A stretch of 64,000 bases of DNA. Source: Arenicellales bacterium. GTDB taxonomy: Bacteria; Pseudomonadota; Gammaproteobacteria; Arenicellales; JAJDZL01. Positions 47,480 through 56,917 of this stretch are shown piece by piece (the stretch's first letter is position 1; each line of letters starts with the position of its first letter). Position numbers and translations under genes: made by a program. The DNA lies in NCBI GenBank assembly GCA_958295885.1, contig OY282380.1:372001-436000 (forward strand), read 5' to 3'. Below the pieces are notes generated by a model. That model saw only the letters and a program-made list of their open reading frames with translations. It made no database searches and had not been told where the DNA came from.

Positions 47480-48845
47480 GCATAATGCCTTCCGCGGTAT
47501 CGGAATCAAAGTCAATTGGAGAAGAGCGGCGCTGCACAAGGCGGCGGATTCACCACAGTCGGCGGTTGCGGATAGACCAAAGCGCTTCATCGATCAGCTG
47601 CCGCTGCGCTCGATTGAGTTTCAAAATCCACTGCCGTCCATGGCAGACGATCTGTGTGGCAGCGCATACAGACGCCAGCGTATCGTGATCGCCCGTCTGC
47701 TTTGCCAAGCAGCCGGCAGTAGTCGTCGCAGCAGCACCAACAGACTGCCGGCTGACGCACACAGCTTGAAATACGCCACCGCATTGGCGCCAAAAAACGC
47801 CACATGGCAGCTGTGCGTCGCTGAAGTCACTGCGTAATTCCTTGATCCGGTTCTCCGAGGCTTCGCCGCGCTGATTGTAAAAATACACTGCCTCATGTTA
47901 ATCCCAGTTCGTCTGCAAATCCAAATAGGCAGCCAACGCTCGGTACAAGCACTTCCCTTTCTGAGTGCTTTCATCATCTTGATCTACAGGCAATTTTGGC
48001 AGTAGGTCTGGCTGTGGATCCGGCTCCTTTTCAGCCATCAGCTGTCGCTGTACGACCAGATAAAAGGATTGCGGAATGTCGCCTATCACATGCAAGGTGC
48101 AGGCTGCCTGCTCGGTTTCCGATTCGGTGCCATCACGTTTGATCAGCGGCACCCAGTTTGACGGCTTGATGACCGACATCGATTATTTCAGTGAAGCGTC
48201 CATCTTGGCGCAGATTACATGGTGAATGTCATTGGCCTCACAATAATTGATCACCCCAGCCTGGTAAGTGGGTGCATCGGCTCGCAGGTGACGAATCGAA
48301 ACTCCCGCCGGCAACGCCGCCTCACATTTCTTGATGAACTCCAGGATTTCTTTATTCGGCGGCGCATTTCCTTCCTGAAAGTCAACCTCCGCCAACTGCT
48401 CAATTTCAGCTAGGTGACCTGCCATTGGCGTATAGCGTCGTGAGCCATTGCCGTTGAATTCGGTTTTTCGCTTGCTGCGTTCGACAACCATCGCATCAAT
48501 GTCCAGCGTGACCCGCTTGCAGTGGTGCAAACCAGTTGACAGGATGCACTTGCTGATCTCGACTAGGGCACGCATTGACTGTCTTCTGTTACCGATACGG
48601 AGCGGCCAGTTGCCCAGGGTTTTCGCCTCCGGCACTTTCTCGAAACTCAACAGTTTCATCAGCCCCGGCTCGTGGTGCAAGTGGCGGACATCCTCCAAGC
48701 ACTTCGCACCATCGAGCTTCATGAGCGTGAAGACGTTAAAGAGAATGTTTGCCGGCAGCCGCGGTTGCTGCCTGGAACGGGCATGAAACGATGGACCAAT
48801 TGGTTCAATCCAAAGCGTTTGAATCAATCCGAAAACACCACCCAA
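47480..48845 (-). pseudogene. IS1380-family transposase, broken
   Basis: The frame from 48845 reads as an IS1380-type transposase: NILFNVFTLMKLDGAKCLED, RVTLDIDAMVVERSK, RRYTPMAGHLAE, VSIRHLRADAPTYQAGVINY. It meets a TAA at 48183, continues in the same frame, meets another TAA at 47898, and continues with VYFYNQRGEASENRIKELRS, the conserved C-terminal block with the catalytic Glu. Shortly after, the frame shifts (FGANAVAYFKLCASAGSLLV is in the next frame). Two nonsense changes and one frameshift inactivate it. Terminal inverted repeats were not identified. Confidence 0.85.
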
Positions 48846-49192
48846 TCGGCGCGGGAGGTAAAGTTTCGATTGCTGTCAGCTGTTTTGTAGGGTAGAATGT
48901 TCATAAGCTTTATATTTTTTGGTTTTTTCATTTATCACCCATTGGGTGATCTTAAAGATTTCTTTAATACTTTGATTGTGCAAGGCTTTTTTCTATGTTG
49001 TCATTACTAATTTCGGATTAGCGTAATTCATCATATCTTTCATTAGTTTATAATTTGATTTGATTTCGGATTTGCCGGACCGATTTGAGAAATCAACGGG
49101 TTCGAGCAGGTTAACTTTCGTATTTGTTGAAATGATGACAAGTTCGTCCTATCAAGTTCGTCCTATCAAGAGAAATTTTCACTCGAGCTGAA
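48846..49192. other. Upstream region of the sensory cluster, with a 14-bp tandem repeat
   Basis: AAGTTCGTCCTATC occurs twice in direct tandem at 49140-49153 and 49154-49167, 25 bp before the ATG of the first sensor gene. No open frame is supported. The promoter of the cluster must lie in this AT-rich stretch. Confidence 0.6.
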
Positions 49193-49978
49193 ATGAAACT
49201 TGGATTTGCACCCAAAATTGCAGCTGCACTAGCACTCGTTTTAGTCGCAGGAGTGACCATGACCGGCATTCTGAGCATTTACAAATTCGAGCGAACTTTA
49301 GCCAACCTGCTGACTTCTCGATTTCTTTTTGTTGTCAATGACATCCGTCAAAAAATAGAAACACAGATGGACCTAGGCTTGCCTTTAGTAGATCTGCAAG
49401 GTGTTTCAGGTGAACTCGATACATATTTGAATCTTGATGAACAAATTCTTTCAATAGAAGTTTTTGACGAAACTGGAAACGTACTGTTCAGCACGGATAC
49501 CAGCTTTGTCGGTGATTTGGTTTCGGAAAATTGGCTGGTATTGTGGCGAACAAACCGAGCAAGGGAGATGTGGTCCGCTCTGGAAACTGACGCGGGAGTG
49601 GTCGGCGTGCCTTTGCACAACAACTTGAGTCAGAATGTTGGTTCGCTGGCACTGCGCTATTCGCGGGAATTTCTCGACCAAAGCGTAGTGGAACAGATCG
49701 AAAGGTTATTGGTGACAGCACTCAGCGTAGTTGTTGTCATTTCTTTATTCACTTTCGTTTTATGTACAAATATGCTGAAGCGCACTTGTCAGGACCTAAA
49801 AAATATGGCTTTGGCAATGGGCAACATCATGAACCGAGAAAAGGACGGTGATGCCATCAAGGAAACACAGCTGCGACATCCGGAATTCACTCACTTCAGC
49901 GAAAAGGCATTTACGGCCTATGACGCATTGGATTCAGCGACAGTTGAAGTTCGACGATTGGACGAAGAATTAAATTGA
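49193..49978 (+). CDS. Membrane sensor-like protein of the partner-switching cluster
   Basis: 261 residues. An N-terminal transmembrane helix (about 8-28, AAALALVLVAGVTMTGIL), a periplasmic sensor-like region of about 135 residues (IEVFDETGNVLFSTDTSFVG is PAS/Cache-like), and a second helix (about 168-190, VTALSVVVVISLFTFVL) are followed by a 65-residue cytoplasmic helical part ending in RRLDEELN. The end looks like a HAMP-type coil without any output domain. It overlaps the next gene by 4 bp (TTGA), so the two are co-translated and may form a complex. Not assigned to a named family; its twin architecture is the N-terminal half of the next protein. Confidence 0.75.
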   Translation: MKLGFAPKIAAALALVLVAGVTMTGILSIYKFERTLANLLTSRFLFVVNDIRQKIETQMDLGLPLVDLQGVSGELDTYLNLDEQILSIEVFDETGNVLFSTDTSFVGDLVSENWLVLWRTNRAREMWSALETDAGVVGVPLHNNLSQNVGSLALRYSREFLDQSVVEQIERLLVTALSVVVVISLFTFVLCTNMLKRTCQDLKNMALAMGNIMNREKDGDAIKETQLRHPEFTHFSEKAFTAYDALDSATVEVRRLDEELN

Positions 49979-52137
49979 GAAACCTATTCTCAAAAATGGC
50001 AACCAAGGAATCTGGCGTCAACCATTTTCTCGCTCAGCAGGGTACGCTGCTGATACGGCTCGTATTGCTTTCTTCTTTTGTTTTGCTTACCGGCCAGATT
50101 GCAATCTCTTGGTTTGCCGTAGACAGTTTTGAAGAAATTCTTGAACCACAGCTGAAACAAAAGGCGAACGTGGTAGGTTACGCGGTTTCTGCGCAGATCC
50201 AATACGCGGTCGATGATCTGATGATTCCACCTGACCAGCTCGTCGGTATGGATTCGTTTTTCGATAATTTACTTCAGTCGAATCAAGACATTGAATATCT
50301 GGCTTTTCGAGATTCCTCGGGTTCTGTTCTCTTTCTGACTGGAATTGAAGGAGAACAAACCTACCGGAATATTTTATCGAGACTTGCCGAAGCGCAAGAA
50401 GGCGACGAAAACTTTCAAGTTGAAATAGACGGACTTCTAGATGGTTCCTTCCCTGTTTTTGTTGGTGGTCGGATCACGCATTATCTGCATGTCGGAGTAA
50501 GCAGCGAGCATGTTCGAAGTCAATTGACTGAAATTCTCTATGAAGTCATTGCAGTGATCGCAATTTCGTGGCTCGTAACTCTAGAGTTTTTACGGTTTTT
50601 CATCGGTACGAGAGTATTTCGGCCAATGGATAACATTCGTCGAGCACTGTCGGAGGGTTCCGCTGGAATATTCGCCAATCAGCTGGTTTCGAGAACCAGG
50701 GATGAAGTCGGTCAACTGATTTCCAATTTCAATCGAATGCTGCTTCATCTGCAGAGTAGGTACAGTGATTTTCATTTCGAAGTGCAAGAGCTGAAAAATG
50801 CTCAAATCGACGATAACATCTCGAAAAAAATTGCGGATGTAAAAGTAGATGTCGACAAACAATATCGTTTTACGCAAGGAATTCAGCTCAGAACTCGACA
50901 TGCCAGCCAAATTCGAGTGCCTCTTTTTCTTTTTGTATTTGCAGAGGAAATGTCTCGCTCGTTCCTGCCGCTGTTTGTGTCCCAGCACGCAGCCCACGAC
51001 TTAGCCATTCCATTTGAATATCTAGTTGGCTTACCGATTACATTGTTCATGCTGGCTGCCATGATTGCTACTCCGTTTGGCGGTACACTTGTGGACCGGC
51101 TAGGTACTCGGAGAGTTTTTCTGATTGGCATTTTCGCGGCAACTCTGGGCTTCATCGGGAACTTTCTGACTCAATCCTATTTTGATTTGGTCCTGTGGCG
51201 CGTTCTGACGGGAATAGGATATGGACTGGTATTTATCGCGTCAGAAGGATGGGTTACTCAGAACGCAGCAAAAAGTACACGCGCTGCCAGTACCGGAATT
51301 TTTGTTCATGCCGTCTATGTTGGATTCATCTGCGGCCCACCTCTTGGAGGGATTATTGCTGACCGGATCGGGTATGAGGGCACTTTTTTAATTTCCGCCG
51401 TACTGGCAATCATATCTGGGTACATGGTCTATCAGGTATTGGACCGAGGACGAACGGAAGGACTAACAGCGTCGGCTCGTCCTGTGTTAAGTGCTGGAAA
51501 CTGGTTTCAATTGCTTACCGATGTTCGTTTCGCTGGCGTAGTGCTGCTGTCTTCAATTCCGGGAAAAATAATGCTGGCCGGTTTCATCGCTTATTTGGTC
51601 CCTCTATTTTTGAATGACCTAGGCCATAGCGAATCTTCCATTGGTAGAATCATGATGCTGTACGGCCTTTCGGCGATTGCTTTGATCAGGTTCGTCGCAC
51701 GACTTGCGGACCGTTCTGGCGGATATGGTTTCTTAGTTGCTCTTGGTACGGCAATTGCGGGATTGGGCTGTCTTGTCAGCATTTTCGCCGACGCAGTCGG
51801 CGGCCCGACCAATGCTCTGATCATAGCGGTTCTGGCCCTTGGCGTTGGCCATGCATTGACGCTTACGTCACAGAATTCAATCATTCAACAAGTCGCCGTA
51901 CAGTACCAAAACACCATCGGCGTTGCATCTGTCATTGGAGCCTATCGGCTGGTTGAACGCATCGGCATGGTAATCGGTCCCATCATCGCCGCAGTATTGA
52001 TCAGTGTTTTTGGTTATCAATATGCAATCGCTGCTTTTGGATTTCTCCTGCTTGGACTTATTTTACTGTTCGTATTCGTCATCGTCATACCTGATTGGCG
52101 AAACAGATCGCGGGGAGCTGCGACAGTCAATGTTTAA
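49975..52137 (+). CDS. Sensor-HAMP-MFS fusion protein
   Basis: 720 residues. Part 1: transmembrane helix (about 25-47), periplasmic sensor region (48-182) with LAFRDSSGSVLFLTG, second helix (about 183-207). Part 2: HAMP domain (about 208-262), with MDNIRRALSEGSAG and TRDEVGQLISNFNRML. Part 3: about 45 residues of coil, then a full 12-helix major facilitator from about 307, with LVDRLGTRRVFLIG and DRIGYEGTFLISAVL between helices, running to a short basic tail. HAMP normally passes a signal to a kinase, cyclase or phosphatase; here it leads into a transporter. Start is TTG at 49975 overlapping the previous stop, or ATG at 49996. No frameshift could explain the fusion. It overlaps the next gene by 8 bp. 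Confidence 0.85.
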   Translation: MRNLFSKMATKESGVNHFLAQQGTLLIRLVLLSSFVLLTGQIAISWFAVDSFEEILEPQLKQKANVVGYAVSAQIQYAVDDLMIPPDQLVGMDSFFDNLLQSNQDIEYLAFRDSSGSVLFLTGIEGEQTYRNILSRLAEAQEGDENFQVEIDGLLDGSFPVFVGGRITHYLHVGVSSEHVRSQLTEILYEVIAVIAISWLVTLEFLRFFIGTRVFRPMDNIRRALSEGSAGIFANQLVSRTRDEVGQLISNFNRMLLHLQSRYSDFHFEVQELKNAQIDDNISKKIADVKVDVDKQYRFTQGIQLRTRHASQIRVPLFLFVFAEEMSRSFLPLFVSQHAAHDLAIPFEYLVGLPITLFMLAAMIATPFGGTLVDRLGTRRVFLIGIFAATLGFIGNFLTQSYFDLVLWRVLTGIGYGLVFIASEGWVTQNAAKSTRAASTGIFVHAVYVGFICGPPLGGIIADRIGYEGTFLISAVLAIISGYMVYQVLDRGRTEGLTASARPVLSAGNWFQLLTDVRFAGVVLLSSIPGKIMLAGFIAYLVPLFLNDLGHSESSIGRIMMLYGLSAIALIRFVARLADRSGGYGFLVALGTAIAGLGCLVSIFADAVGGPTNALIIAVLALGVGHALTLTSQNSIIQQVAVQYQNTIGVASVIGAYRLVERIGMVIGPIIAAVLISVFGYQYAIAAFGFLLLGLILLFVFVIVIPDWRNRSRGAATVNV

Positions 52138-53176
52138 ATCTCTAGTACGCAAATTTCTCGCTTCCGCTGTCGGGATATTTCTGTACGGTTATGTTGCTTC
52201 GCCTGCGCTCGCACAGTCGGTCGAGGCAGCTGAAAGAACAGAACCATATCGAGTCTTTGCAGTTGTATGGCGAGGTGAAACTGAAGTTGAAGACGGCTTC
52301 CGGGAATACTTCACACAGCGCGGGATTCCTTTTGAGATGACGGTCCGTAATCTGAATTTAGATCGCGGCAACGCACCCGCGTTTGTAGAAGAAATCAAAC
52401 AGGCGCAGCCTGATCTCGTTTACACCTGGGGCACTGGTACGACAACCAGCGTTTTGGGACGTCATGACTCTGAAAATCCAGAGAAATTCGTTCAGGGTAT
52501 TCCGGGAATTTTTGTATTGGTTGCCTATCCTAAAGTCGCCAGAATTGTGGAAAGTTATGAGAACACCGGGCGCAATCTGACAGGCGTATCCTTTTTGGCC
52601 ACCATTGAATCCCAGATCAATACGATTCTTGCTTATCGGCAATTCAAAAAGGTTGGAATCATTTACGACAAAACATCTGGGAATTCTCGCATCAATGTAG
52701 CATCGCTTGAAGAAATTCTCCCCAAGTTCGGTCTTGATTTCGTAATACTGCCCGTCCCATTGGACGAGAACGAGAAACCTGATCCGAAACATCTGCCTGA
52801 ACTGATCCACAAAGCCAAAGACAACGGCGCTGACATATTGTACATGGGGCCCGACTCATTCTTGGTCAGACACGGTGACGCGTACACGTCCACAGCAAAT
52901 GAGATTGGACTTCCAACGTTTTCAGCGACGCAAGCCCCACTGAAAAATTCCCGTGCAATGTTTGGACTGGTAACCGATTACCACACACTTGGTAAACTGG
53001 CTGCGGTTCAAGCAGAAAAAATCCTCGTAAATGGCAAAAAACCCGAAGAACTACCAGTCGCTCGACTTTCACGTTTCAAATTGTGGATTAATATCGACGT
53101 CGCTCGGGAAGTCGGACTCTATCCTCCTATGGAAATGATCTCAATCGCCGACTTTAAAACTACTGCGCAGAATTAG
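52130..53176 (+). CDS. Periplasmic ABC-type substrate-binding protein (PF04392-like), without transporter partners
   Basis: 348 residues from the ATG at 52130, which gives a good Sec signal peptide (FLASAVGIFLYGYVASPALA) cleaved near AQS; the frame is open further upstream within the fusion gene but that part is rejected. The mature protein has the ABC_sub_bind pattern: PDLVYTWGTGTTTSVLG, KVARIVESYENTGRNLTGVS, KVGIIYDKTSGNSRINV, and DILYMGPDSFLVRH. Members bind small solutes such as amino acids or related compounds. No permease or ATPase is near; instead it sits between two membrane sensors, so a ligand-presenting role is likely. Ligand unknown. Confidence 0.85.
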   Translation: MFKSLVRKFLASAVGIFLYGYVASPALAQSVEAAERTEPYRVFAVVWRGETEVEDGFREYFTQRGIPFEMTVRNLNLDRGNAPAFVEEIKQAQPDLVYTWGTGTTTSVLGRHDSENPEKFVQGIPGIFVLVAYPKVARIVESYENTGRNLTGVSFLATIESQINTILAYRQFKKVGIIYDKTSGNSRINVASLEEILPKFGLDFVILPVPLDENEKPDPKHLPELIHKAKDNGADILYMGPDSFLVRHGDAYTSTANEIGLPTFSATQAPLKNSRAMFGLVTDYHTLGKLAAVQAEKILVNGKKPEELPVARLSRFKLWINIDVAREVGLYPPMEMISIADFKTTAQN

Positions 53177-53208
53177 TTTGATTTGACCGCTGACCCAAAA
53201 CTAATACA

Positions 53209-55317
53209 GTGCTTCTAAGAACAAGAATCAGTTTACTTGGTGCCTTAGTTATTGTCGTTGTATCGGCCTGCATTGTTTTCGCAGGTTTTCAACGAGAAGA
53301 ACTCATCCGCGATCAATTTTCAGACGAAGTCATCAACGATCAACTCAATCTTTGGGCAAACATTATTGATGAACAGATCGAGCACATGGAAGACCGGCTC
53401 TGGCTGGTCAAAGACAATCAGCAGCTCATTGCGGCACTTGAAGATCAAGACGTTGAAAGAATCCGTCTGTTGGGTGAAGAGATTGCAGATCACCTGAAAA
53501 TTGAAGACACTGCGGATCGATTTGACATTGTGTATCCCGATGTGACACTGGCGTATTCTTCACATTCAGCAGTGTTTCAAAGTCCCATAATCGAACCGAC
53601 CATTGCTGGTGAAGCGATTCAACGCGCGCTTGAATTGAGTGGAGTTGGAAATGACAGACAAAGAAATACAGGAATTGTCGTGGCAACCCCCCTGATCTCA
53701 CCAACCACAAAGAATGTTGTGGGATTGGGCATCTTTGCAAAAGACATTGTTCATGCTCTGATCGAGATGGAAAACGCCAATGCGTCCACTGTGATAATTG
53801 CCAACCGGCGTGGACGTTTGCTGGAAGCTTCCGACCCGGCCGAGTGGAATAAGATCAGTTCTTTGATCGACCTTCGTGAAATCAACACACTGCAAACCAT
53901 ATCGGTGGACGAACGATTTTATTCAGTAATCGTTCTGCCACAAGTCGCGACTTTGGGCAGTTTGGTAGGTCGACTGGTTAACATAAGCGACGTTACCGAT
54001 CATGTCAACGAACAGCAAAAAATCAGCCAATTAACCATTTGGCTCATTTGCGCTTTCTTGCTTGCGTCAATGATCAGTCTTCACATATATCTGTCCCGTG
54101 CGTTCGTACCGCTCAATGAAGGCGTGCAAGTTCTAGATGCACTCGCTAGAGGTGACACTCAAGCACATATCGAGCGTACAACACACAATGATGAGGTTGG
54201 ACATATCGCACGTGCGGTTAACGTCTATCGCTCAAATCTAATTGCTTTCAATCGCTTCAAACGTTCGCGCGAACGTCAGCGAGCCCGTCAGGAACGATTT
54301 ATTCACCGAGAAATGACTCGACTCGCAAACACTCTCGATGGTGAAGAACGGGAAGCGTTACTTTCTGAGCTGCAGCAGCTCGGCCAAATTGTCAAAAGTG
54401 AAATTGAAAGTGCCAAACAAGCCGACCACAACATGACTGCAGTCTTTGATTCAGAATCCAGCAGTGTGCGAGATTCCGACAGTCTTGCTATGGTCGCGGT
54501 CGCTTTTCAAAGCATGTCGAATCGAGTACAGGATCAATATCATCGCTTAAGGGAGGCGTTGGCTACCAAAGAGGCCTTAATTGCTTTGCGCAATGAGTTG
54601 GATATCGCCAAGCGCGTGCAGCTGTCGCTTCTGCCTGATCAATTGATCAGTACAAATTCATTGGACATTTGTGGTGGAATGTGGCCAGCAAAGGAAGTTG
54701 GAGGGGATTTTCTTGATTACTTCCGACTGGATGATCACCGTATCGCCTTGGCAATTGCCGATGTTTCGGGAAAAGGAGTGCCTGCTTCGCTTTTTACTGT
54801 CATGACCCGAACGCTGCTGCGCAATACCGTCTCTCACGTTGATTCTCCAGGTGAAGTCTTAGAATCAGTGAATCAGTTTCTGGAGCAGAATAATAATGAA
54901 AATCTTTTTGTTACAGTGTTCTGTGCAATTCTTGACGAGCACACCGGTCAGTTAATCTATGCCAACGGGGGCCACAATCCACCCGTCGTCTGCGACAGAA
55001 AGGGCGCTCGAGAGCTGGAGACAACAGATGGCATCGTGTTGGGAATGTTTGGAGACATGGAATTCGAAAATGGTTATTTTGAACTTGAGCCTGGCGCCAG
55101 TCTGGTCTTGTTTACGGATGGAATACCAGAAGCATTTGATGCGAATGATGAGGCCTTTGGTGACGATAGACTGCTGGATACGGTAGCAGGTCTGCCGAAA
55201 AAGAGCGCTGCCAGCGATGTTCAGTATATTTTTGACCAGGTCAACGAATTTGTCGCTGGAGCTCCACAGTTTGATGACATCGCCTGCATCGTATTGCATT
55301 ATCATTCGCACAAATAA
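53209..55317 (+). CDS. Membrane HAMP/SpoIIE-type serine phosphatase (RsbU-like)
   Basis: 702 residues from a GTG at 53209. It has one transmembrane helix (about 7-27), a large periplasmic sensor region (28-272), a second helix (about 273-295) and a HAMP domain (about 296-352, with HNDEVGHIARAVNVYRSN). A long coiled linker containing DIAKRVQLSLLPD leads to the PP2C-type SpoIIE domain (about 480-700), with GGDFLDYFRLDD, IADVSGKGVPASLF, YANGGHNPPVV, LFTDGIPEAFD and FDDIACIVLHY, which supply the metal-binding Asp residues. It should dephosphorylate a STAS protein. It follows the binding protein by 32 bp and precedes the kinase by 39 bp. Confidence 0.92.
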   Translation: MLLRTRISLLGALVIVVVSACIVFAGFQREELIRDQFSDEVINDQLNLWANIIDEQIEHMEDRLWLVKDNQQLIAALEDQDVERIRLLGEEIADHLKIEDTADRFDIVYPDVTLAYSSHSAVFQSPIIEPTIAGEAIQRALELSGVGNDRQRNTGIVVATPLISPTTKNVVGLGIFAKDIVHALIEMENANASTVIIANRRGRLLEASDPAEWNKISSLIDLREINTLQTISVDERFYSVIVLPQVATLGSLVGRLVNISDVTDHVNEQQKISQLTIWLICAFLLASMISLHIYLSRAFVPLNEGVQVLDALARGDTQAHIERTTHNDEVGHIARAVNVYRSNLIAFNRFKRSRERQRARQERFIHREMTRLANTLDGEEREALLSELQQLGQIVKSEIESAKQADHNMTAVFDSESSSVRDSDSLAMVAVAFQSMSNRVQDQYHRLREALATKEALIALRNELDIAKRVQLSLLPDQLISTNSLDICGGMWPAKEVGGDFLDYFRLDDHRIALAIADVSGKGVPASLFTVMTRTLLRNTVSHVDSPGEVLESVNQFLEQNNNENLFVTVFCAILDEHTGQLIYANGGHNPPVVCDRKGARELETTDGIVLGMFGDMEFENGYFELEPGASLVLFTDGIPEAFDANDEAFGDDRLLDTVAGLPKKSAASDVQYIFDQVNEFVAGAPQFDDIACIVLHYHSHK

Positions 55318-55356
55318 TCGTAACATATCTCAATTTAACCTGTAATCGGAAATTCC

Positions 55357-55785
55357 ATGTCATTGAATCAACTTAATTTGACCCTTGAATGTGATCCAGC
55401 CGAGCCGGCAAGGATCGCAGAAGAAATTCAAAACTTCGGATCCACCAGATCTTGGCCAGACCAAGCGATTTTCAATATAAATTTGGCGCTGGACGAGCTC
55501 GTTACAAATGTAATTCTCTACGGATTTCCCGCTGATATGGAGAAGAAAGACATTAATATCCGCCTTTCCAAAAAAGATGATGAGATTCGGGTGATCATGG
55601 AAGACGAAGGCGTCGAATTTGACCCGTTTGTAGAGGTTTCTGAACCATCGATTGATGACTCTGTGGAAACTCGGCAAATCGGAGGTTTAGGCGTGTTCTT
55701 TGTGAAGTCACTAACTGATGACGCCTGGTATGAGCGAATTGACAATAAAAATCGAATTACCTTGGTTGTGCGTTCCAACGCATAA
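55357..55785 (+). CDS. RsbW-like serine kinase/anti-sigma factor (HATPase_c_2)
   Basis: 142 residues, the length of RsbW and SpoIIAB proteins. The GHKL ATP site is visible: NINLALDELVTNVILYGFP (the N box, with Glu and Asn), VIMEDEGVEFDPF (G1 box DEG) and GGLGVFFVKSLTDD (G2 box). Such proteins phosphorylate a STAS antagonist and sequester a sigma factor or another target. Together with the upstream phosphatase and the STAS protein at 58408-58743 it gives a full partner-switching set. No sigma factor gene is nearby, so the controlled target is unknown. Confidence 0.9.
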   Translation: MSLNQLNLTLECDPAEPARIAEEIQNFGSTRSWPDQAIFNINLALDELVTNVILYGFPADMEKKDINIRLSKKDDEIRVIMEDEGVEFDPFVEVSEPSIDDSVETRQIGGLGVFFVKSLTDDAWYERIDNKNRITLVVRSNA

Positions 55786-55819
55786 CTTCACTTGCTTCTG
55801 TTACCAAACTAAAAGATAG

Positions 55820-56917
55820 TTGTGCAGGTCTGTGTGTGAATCGTCAGCGAAGCGATCCGAGACAGCGTTGCGTCACACGCACTCATCACTCGAAATTTCG
55901 CAGGTTCAACAGTTAGGCTGGAAGGAATACGACCGATTTATTGAAGCAATAATTCAGGCTAATGAAGGACGCTGGTCAAAAATCTATCAATTTGACTATC
56001 AGCATTCGGTAGATCTTCAAGACGAAAAGTACGGGATAGGCAAACCTTATTCTGTACCGATTACGTATTCGGATTCAGGCGGGGTTGGTGAACCTGTCGT
56101 CGCAATCGGCGGCCTGACCAATGTCTTCCAGCGCTTTGACTTCTTGGCAATGGATGGATATCCCGATGTCCGCCTGATTGCAGTAGATCTAGTCGGCAGA
56201 GGTCGAAGTGGATGGATGTCTGAAATTTCAGACTACAATCTTGAGACTTATGTTGAACAGATCCTGCAGTTGCTTGATTTTCTCAAGTTGGATTCTGTTT
56301 CTCTTCTTGGGTCGTCATTGGGCGGTACGATTGCGATAAGCATTGCGGCACGCTGTCCGTCTCGAGTGAAGCGAATAATTTTAAATGATATCGGGCCCTA
56401 TATACCTAAAGAACGCCGTGCGCGGCGTGCGGTTTCACTTGCCCGACACTTTGTTTTCCACAGTCCATCGGAATTGTTCCGCCGTACCGGTGCTGCCGTG
56501 AAGCATACAGGACCAGCTCCTGATGCAGTGCTTCTGCACACGAATCACCACAAAACCAGCTGGTCCAATACCGAAAATGGAAGAGTATATCGGCATGACC
56601 TGCGCTGTCTGCTTGCCTATCGAAAGTCGGCCGTCTCAAGTCTGGATCAATGGCATGAATGGAATGAAGTTCAGTGCCCTGTTCTATTGCTTCATGGAAT
56701 GCAAAGCGATGCGACTCCTGACAGCGTTGTCGACCGAATGCGGGAACACAGACTATTGTCTGTAGTTCAAATTGAAGGAACCGGTCATACTCCGAATTTG
56801 GCGGACCGGCCGTTAATCGAATCTATTGCTCTTTGGGTACGGAACGATGACCCATTTGACAAAGACAAATTCTACCGCGTGCAATACAACCCGAAGAGAA
56901 TTCTTTATCCTTCGTAA
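55820..56917 (+). CDS. Alpha/beta hydrolase
   Basis: Up to 365 residues; the start is uncertain (TTG 55820, GTG 55832 or a later codon), because the first 25 residues have no family likeness. The catalytic serine is in LLGSSLGGTIAISIA, the acid likely in HGMQSDATPDSVV and the histidine in EGTGHTPNLADR. An oxyanion-hole segment (VAIGGLTNVFQRFDFL) is also seen. It resembles broad-specificity esterases and C-C hydrolases, so the substrate is unknown. Its stop overlaps the next gene (TAATG), so both are co-translated. It lies only 34 bp after the kinase gene and may belong to the same transcript. Confidence 0.85.
   Translation: MCRSVCESSAKRSETALRHTHSSLEISQVQQLGWKEYDRFIEAIIQANEGRWSKIYQFDYQHSVDLQDEKYGIGKPYSVPITYSDSGGVGEPVVAIGGLTNVFQRFDFLAMDGYPDVRLIAVDLVGRGRSGWMSEISDYNLETYVEQILQLLDFLKLDSVSLLGSSLGGTIAISIAARCPSRVKRIILNDIGPYIPKERRARRAVSLARHFVFHSPSELFRRTGAAVKHTGPAPDAVLLHTNHHKTSWSNTENGRVYRHDLRCLLAYRKSAVSSLDQWHEWNEVQCPVLLLHGMQSDATPDSVVDRMREHRLLSVVQIEGTGHTPNLADRPLIESIALWVRNDDPFDKDKFYRVQYNPKRILYPS

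Noticed and set aside
47898..48185. In-frame TAA codons of the IS1380 transposase as programmed readthrough
   Set aside because: There are two stops plus a frameshift, the pattern of plain decay.
52004..52129. Longer N-terminus of the binding protein
   Set aside because: The extra part lies inside the MFS gene in another frame; the ATG at 52130 gives a normal signal peptide.
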